From NCBI GenBank assembly GCA_023410715.1, contig JAEYPN010000023.1, forward strand, positions 1-11,452: a DNA stretch of 11,452 nt, written 5' to 3'. The notes under the pieces were generated by a model. The model saw only the letters and a list, made by a program, of their open reading frames with translations, was not told where the DNA came from and made no database searches. Made by a program: the position numbers and the translations under genes. Shown here piece after piece: positions 8,448 to 11,452 of the stretch (its first letter is position 1; each line of letters starts with the position of its first letter). This DNA is from Bacillota bacterium (GTDB lineage: Bacteria > Bacillota_I > Bacilli_A > Izemoplasmatales > UBA1188).

Positions 8448-9470
8448 CTATTTTTCCACAAAACGAACAACATTCATTTGTACAAGATAGTTCTTAATAT
8501 CTTCTCTTTGCAATTCAAAGGTTCTATTAATTATCCCCAAACTAGTAACTAGAAATACTGATACATTATAAAAAATATTTATAAAAGAGTTCTGATACAC
8601 TGTAAGATTAAAATACCTTATATTTGAGTAAGTTCCAAAAATGAATGCATAATAAATTTTATCATTTTTAATATATTGAAAATCATATAATGAATATGGA
8701 TAATCATTAGATATATCTCTTATATTAGTAATGTTTTCTTCTTTTGATAAAAGTAAATCAAAAACTGCCTTTTTGGCAATTTTTTTTCCCTCTTCCATTT
8801 TTTCATTAAAATTAGAGGGGTCAATATCAGTATCATATAATTTTCTTAATGGTATTATTTCAGTGTCGTATAAGTCAAAATAATTTTTAATTAAAATATT
8901 ATATTTATTGCCGACCCCTTTGTTGTTTATAAAAACTTTAGAATATGGAATATTTGGATATCCAACAATTAGAACATGAAAATTTAAACTATCATCATCA
9001 AAATTATACTCAAATCCCTCAACAATAAATGCATGTCTATTCATTTTATCAGAAATTGCATTTATAACATTTCTGTTATCTATTTTTAAATCATTAAACT
9101 TTAATGTTAGTGGATAATGTAGTTTAATTCTACCAAATTGTATACGTTCTTTATCGATTTCTTCCTTAATATAAAAGCAGAAATTACAATCTAAATCTAA
9201 ATTTTCACCATTGACTCTTATCTTATCAAAAACAAAAACATTATTAATTCTTACAATGCTTTTTGAGTTTTTTGTTAATTCTCTAATTATATCAGGATGG
9301 CTTTCAAAATCAATTTGCCTTGGTATTTTGAAGATATTTAACAAATCATTATTAATTGATTTTCCTTGTTTAATTGAGGTTGCTACTGTGCATGTATGAC
9401 CTTTTTTGTTATCATTTAAAATATTATAAAAGAGAGATTTTGTATCAATAGGGAAAAAATATTTATGCAT
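8448..9470 (-). CDS. 340-aa protein with a possible degenerate DUF3883/PD-(D/E)XK-like C-terminal domain
   Basis: I place the start at the ATG at 9470. It overlaps the methyltransferase stop by 8 bp (ATGCATAA), like two other junctions here, and has GGTGG eight bases upstream; an in-frame ATG at 9527 lacks a ribosome site. Residues 1-220 are beta-rich and unrecognised. Residues 228-310 resemble DUF3883, a PD-(D/E)XK-like domain common in restriction operons: a helix (KKIAKKAVFDLLL), then NIRDIS, YDFQY (262-266), YYAFIFGT (273-280), FNLTVYQNSF (287-296) and VSVFLVTSL. DUF3883 usually reads (I/V)EVKGT at the fifth segment. Here Glu and Lys are replaced by F276 and F278, although D263 remains, so it is probably catalytically dead. 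A structural, recognition or regulatory role is inference. The DUF3883 link comes from pattern memory, not a search. Confidence 0.85.
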   Translation of the reverse strand: MHKYFFPIDTKSLFYNILNDNKKGHTCTVATSIKQGKSINNDLLNIFKIPRQIDFESHPDIIRELTKNSKSIVRINNVFVFDKIRVNGENLDLDCNFCFYIKEEIDKERIQFGRIKLHYPLTLKFNDLKIDNRNVINAISDKMNRHAFIVEGFEYNFDDDSLNFHVLIVGYPNIPYSKVFINNKGVGNKYNILIKNYFDLYDTEIIPLRKLYDTDIDPSNFNEKMEEGKKIAKKAVFDLLLSKEENITNIRDISNDYPYSLYDFQYIKNDKIYYAFIFGTYSNIRYFNLTVYQNSFINIFYNVSVFLVTSLGIINRTFELQREDIKNYLVQMNVVRFVEK

Positions 9471-10611
9471 CTTCCATACCACCATATTCAGATACAAATA
9501 AAAGTCTGAATATTTCAACAAGTACATTTACAACTATAGAATTACCAATTAATTTATTCGTTTTTCTATAACTTAAACCTAAACGAAGGGTCCTAAGATA
9601 CTCTTCTTCATCAAAACCCATAAAAAGGAAAGCTTCTCTCATTGTAAGAAGCCTGTATGTTCTGCCTTTTGGGCCGTCATAACTGAACATGGCAGCGGTA
9701 TTACTTCTATCCATATTACATGTAATAGTATTAATAGTTGTTGAATCTAGAATTTCCTCTCTTTTATTTATTTTCCACATTTTTTCTCTTGAAATAGTAT
9801 TATTAAGTTGGGCTTGATTAGCTTCTTCTCTCAAGATCGGATCAAAATAGTTAAATCTTAAAAAAGTGGTTATAGATTTTGCTTTATTACTATAACTTTT
9901 AAGATATGTATCATCTATCTTATTACCTAAATGGCTAATAATAAATGCTCTATTTCTGTATTGAGGCACACCAAAATCAACAGCATTTAAAATTAAATGG
10001 CTGCCATTTGAATATCCTATTGACTCAAGAAATTGAAGCCATTGTTCCAAATCCTTTTTATTAGATTGTGCATATATTGATTTTACATTTTCCATTAACA
10101 AATATTCTGGTAAATTATTTAGTTCTTTTAGTTCTTTCAAAATTCGTTCAACTTCCCACAATAATCCAGAGCGTGTACCAGAACCTTTTTTCATCCCAAG
10201 AGTTTTTCCACCTGTAGATAGATCCTGACAAGGAAATGAATAAACTAGCAAGTCAATCTTGGGTAATTCTTTACCTTTAATTTCTGTTATAGATCCATAG
10301 TTTTTTGTCCTTTTATTAGCAATATAAAGATTTTCAATTTCATTTTTTGTTAATCGTCTTATATTTAGAATTGGATTTATTGAATCCTTGCTAAAAGTAA
10401 ATTTTTCTAAATATTTTATCTGCTCTTCATAACTTGGTATTTCAATGTCATTTTTTGTATCACAATTAATAGCTTCATAAGTCAATAATGCGTTAACAAA
10501 CCATTCACTGATGCCGACAACTTCATAATTTATATTTAAACGCTTTAAAGCAGAATGCTGAGCACCTATACCAGCAAAAGCTTCAAAAACTTTAAGTGTT
10601 TTTTTGCTCAT
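9463..10611 (-). CDS. DNA (cytosine-5) methyltransferase
   Basis: This 382-aa protein is a clear C5-MTase. Motif I FEAFAGIGAQ (9-18) binds S-adenosylmethionine, motif IV SFPCQDLS (125-132) carries the catalytic Cys128, motif VI is MENV (173-176) with E174, motif VIII is QYRNRAF (217-223), motif IX lies around RLLTMREAFLFMGF (320-333), and motif X is GNSIVVNV (356-363). The region between motifs VIII and IX (about 225-318) should hold the target-recognition domain; its sequence specificity cannot be read from sequence. It is the first gene of the operon, with AAGGGGTG five bases before the ATG. Placing the methylase ahead of nuclease and helicase genes fits protection of host DNA before cleavage activity appears. 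No Vsr-type repair nuclease accompanies it. All catalytic motifs are intact. Confidence 0.97.
   Translation of the reverse strand: MSKKTLKVFEAFAGIGAQHSALKRLNINYEVVGISEWFVNALLTYEAINCDTKNDIEIPSYEEQIKYLEKFTFSKDSINPILNIRRLTKNEIENLYIANKRTKNYGSITEIKGKELPKIDLLVYSFPCQDLSTGGKTLGMKKGSGTRSGLLWEVERILKELKELNNLPEYLLMENVKSIYAQSNKKDLEQWLQFLESIGYSNGSHLILNAVDFGVPQYRNRAFIISHLGNKIDDTYLKSYSNKAKSITTFLRFNYFDPILREEANQAQLNNTISREKMWKINKREEILDSTTINTITCNMDRSNTAAMFSYDGPKGRTYRLLTMREAFLFMGFDEEEYLRTLRLGLSYRKTNKLIGNSIVVNVLVEIFRLLFVSEYGGMEDA
9479..9483 (-). promoter_or_regulatory. Ribosome site that decides the start of the 340-aa gene
   Basis: GGTGG lies eight bases before the ATG at 9470 and inside the methyltransferase 3' end. 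The in-frame ATG at 9527 is preceded by AT-rich sequence without a purine-rich site, and using it would create a 65-bp overlap. The shorter protein is therefore preferred. Confidence 0.6.
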
Positions 10612-10616
10612 TGCTT

Positions 10617-10624
10617 CACCCCTT
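10617..10624 (-). promoter_or_regulatory. Ribosome binding site of the methyltransferase gene
   Basis: AAGGGGTG lies five bases before the ATG at 10611. It supports that start, since motif I then begins nine residues in, as is usual for C5 methyltransferases. Confidence 0.75.
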
Positions 10625-10723
10625 CTATTTCAACAATAATCCAACACTCTTTAATTAAATTTTTGTAATAGTTAATAAAATAAAGTATCTGATTTTCCAG
10701 AAACCTAGATCAATATATTTAAA

Positions 10724-10729
10724 ATTATA
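10724..10729 (-). promoter_or_regulatory. Likely operon promoter, extended -10 TGCTATAAT
   Basis: The minus strand reads TGC then TATAAT, a consensus extended -10. A partial -35 (TTGTCG) lies 19 bp upstream; this long spacer can be tolerated with an extended -10. The start of transcription would be about 105 bases before the methyltransferase ATG, giving a moderate leader. It is the best promoter candidate ahead of the seven-gene operon, though AT-rich DNA offers several weaker ones. Confidence 0.5.
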
Positions 10730-10800
10730 GCATATTTTGTAAAAATAACGACAAATATGTGTATTTTAATTAACAAATTAATATATTTTTGATAAAAATT

Positions 10801-10824
10801 TATAGCTGTGCAGCATAACCTATA
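10801..10824. repeat. Nested inverted repeat in the upstream control region
   Basis: TATAG (10801-10805) and CTATA (10820-10824) form outer arms. Inside, GCTG-TG-CAGC (10805-10814) forms a tight inner palindrome. It is a rare GC-containing patch in very AT-rich surroundings, about 75 bp upstream of the -10 box. A protein-binding site is possible; no regulator is visible nearby. Confidence 0.25.
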
Positions 10825-10880
10825 TTTCTAAATTATCTTAAATCAATATTTTTATATTTATCTAATATTTAAATCTCTTT

Positions 10881-10917
10881 ATATTGCTCTTTTTCATCAT
10901 TTATAGGACAGCAATAT
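10881..10917. repeat. 8-bp inverted repeat with 21-bp spacer
   Basis: ATATTGCT (10881-10888) is matched exactly in reverse by AGCAATAT (10910-10917). The loop is long and no T tract follows on the minus strand, so it is not a good terminator in the operon direction. It could be a paired binding site, an RNA hairpin or the relic of an element end. Confidence 0.3.
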
Positions 10918-11004
10918 TTTATCCAAATATAAATAAACTGAATTATTTAATATAAAAATTATGTACTATTATAGTTTTAATTTTGTAAAGCATTAATAAA
11001 CTAT

Positions 11005-11452
11005 TGGACCTAGGTCAAGTTTTTAGACACAAAATGTTAGACTTTTTATTAAAAGGTTAGAAGATAATTTTTATATGTTTGATTAGGGGTTCTATAATTT
11101 AACGAACCATGAATCCTTTTATTATGATACCAGCCAAGAGTAAACTCAAATAACAAAATTTTAGCTTCATTAAAACTAAAATACTCATTATGATTGACCA
11201 ATTCCTTCTTTAATATAGAATTAAAGGATTCCATACTGGCATTATCATATGGACATCCTTTCCTACTATAAGAATAAATAATGCCTAGCTCTTTTAGTTT
11301 TAATTCATATTTATTTGAAGTATAACCTCTTCCTCTATCAGAATGAAAAACTATCCCTTTCTGCGTTCTTCGATTATTTGATGCTTTTTCCAAAGCCTTA
11401 ATCGATAAATCATCACTCATGGTTTCCCCATATTCCCATCCAATAATCTTTA
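11005..11452 (-). mobile_element. IS3-family (IS150-like) insertion sequence, 3' portion
   Basis: The element is identified by its DDE transposase and by a plausible end beginning TGGACCTAGGTCAAG at 11005, about 44 bp beyond the transposase stop. The TG tip is typical of IS3-family ends, and the tip contains a 10-bp palindrome GACCTAGGTC (11007-11016). The other end and the target duplication are outside the window, so completeness cannot be judged. Its transcription direction is toward the restriction-like operon. Confidence 0.75.
11049..11452 (-). CDS. IS3-family transposase OrfB, C-terminal part (runs off the right edge)
   Basis: The open frame continues past the ATG at 11420 to the window edge, with residues KIIGWEYGET before that Met. 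The ATG is therefore internal and the true start lies outside. Counting from that Met, HSDRG carries the second catalytic Asp (D28) and MESFNS the catalytic Glu (E64), with exactly 35 residues between them, the D-(35)-E spacing of IS3-family rve integrase domains. The first catalytic Asp is outside the window. The ending YHNKRIHGSLNYRTPNQTY is the usual IS3-family C terminus (Y-N-x-x-R-x-H-x-x-L-x-x-x-T-P). The enzyme cuts and joins element ends during transposition. I see no inactivating change in the visible part. Confidence 0.93.
   Translation of the reverse strand, partial: KIIGWEYGETMSDDLSIKALEKASNNRRTQKGIVFHSDRGRGYTSNKYELKLKELGIIYSYSRKGCPYDNASMESFNSILKKELVNHNEYFSFNEAKILLFEFTLGWYHNKRIHGSLNYRTPNQTYKNYLLTF

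Larger units (their letters stand above)
10612..11004. other. AT-rich control region between the operon and the IS3-family element
   Basis: This 393-bp stretch has no open frame with a convincing ribosome site. It holds the methyltransferase ribosome site (10617-10624), a -10 box (10724-10729), a nested inverted repeat (10801-10824) and an 8-bp-arm inverted repeat (10881-10917). I see no RNA gene and no strong terminator on the minus strand, so transcription from the insertion sequence could reach the operon. Confidence 0.6.

Noticed and set aside
1499..8787. A8 homopolymer tracts in coding strands (AIPR near 1499-1506, 340-aa gene near 8780-8787) as phase-variable switches
   Set aside because: Eight-base A runs are expected at this base composition, the frames are intact, and nothing else suggests slippage control.
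9211..9399. Plus-strand frame of 62 codons opposite the 340-aa gene
   Set aside because: It is antisense, has no ribosome site, and its hydrophobic content only reflects AT-rich complementary codons.
10785..10799. ATTTTT-GAT-AAAAAT inverted repeat as a terminator or operator
   Set aside because: It consists only of A/T runs in AT-rich DNA and has no GC stem.
10701..11018. Similarity of ACCTAGATCAA in the leader region (about 10703) to ACCTAGGTCAA at the IS3-family end
   Set aside because: The match is short, does not extend on either side, and has no TG tip or target duplication to suggest a second element end.
1..11452. CRISPR array, tRNA, rRNA or riboswitch
   Set aside because: I saw no regularly spaced repeats, no cloverleaf-like sequence and no conserved riboswitch core on either strand.

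Overview
The window is AT-rich DNA (roughly 27-30% GC by eye) with heavy use of ATA (Ile) and AGA (Arg) codons and purine-rich ribosome sites such as GGAGGAG and AAGGGGTG. This points to a low-GC Bacillota host, possibly a Clostridium relative. No housekeeping gene is present to fix the genus. Every gene of the main locus lies on the minus strand, so transcription runs from high to low coordinates.

Layout, right to left. (1) 11452-11005: the 3' part of an IS3-family (IS150-like) element, with the C-terminal half of its DDE transposase and a likely element end at 11005. (2) 11004-10612: an AT-rich non-coding stretch with a probable promoter (extended -10 at 10724-10729) and two inverted repeats. 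(3) 10611-712: one compact operon of seven genes with no gap above 9 bp and several 4-8 bp overlaps. In transcription order these are a C5-cytosine DNA methyltransferase; a 340-aa protein with a possible catalytically dead DUF3883/PD-(D/E)XK-like C-terminal domain; a GHKL+S5 ATPase of the MORC/paraMORC type; a large Z1-domain superfamily II helicase-like ATPase; a PD-(D/E)XK nuclease of the DUF4420 type; an AIPR-family protein; and a 156-aa protein resembling the N-terminal accessory domain of HNH/McrA-like restriction enzymes. (4) 711-541: a short intergenic stretch with a weak terminator-like hairpin, a 17-bp palindrome and a -10 box. (5) 540-175: a 121-aa protein of unknown family, apparently a separate transcription unit. 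(6) 128-1: a probable IS256-family element end plus the last 18 codons of a plus-strand reading frame.

Interpretation. The operon is a restriction-modification-like anti-phage island. The established core is MORC-like GHKL ATPase, Z1, DUF4420 nuclease, AIPR and C5 methyltransferase. Genomic-context work on prokaryotic MORC/paraMORC proteins placed such ATPases beside superfamily II helicases, endonucleases and methylases. The simplest model is that the methyltransferase marks self DNA, the GHKL and Z1 ATPases sense or remodel unmarked DNA, and the DUF4420 nuclease cuts it. The roles of AIPR, the 340-aa protein and the 156-aa protein are unknown. Those two small or degenerate components, together with the unassigned 121-aa gene, are the least explained parts of the window. 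The different insertion sequences at the two ends suggest a mobile or recently assembled island.
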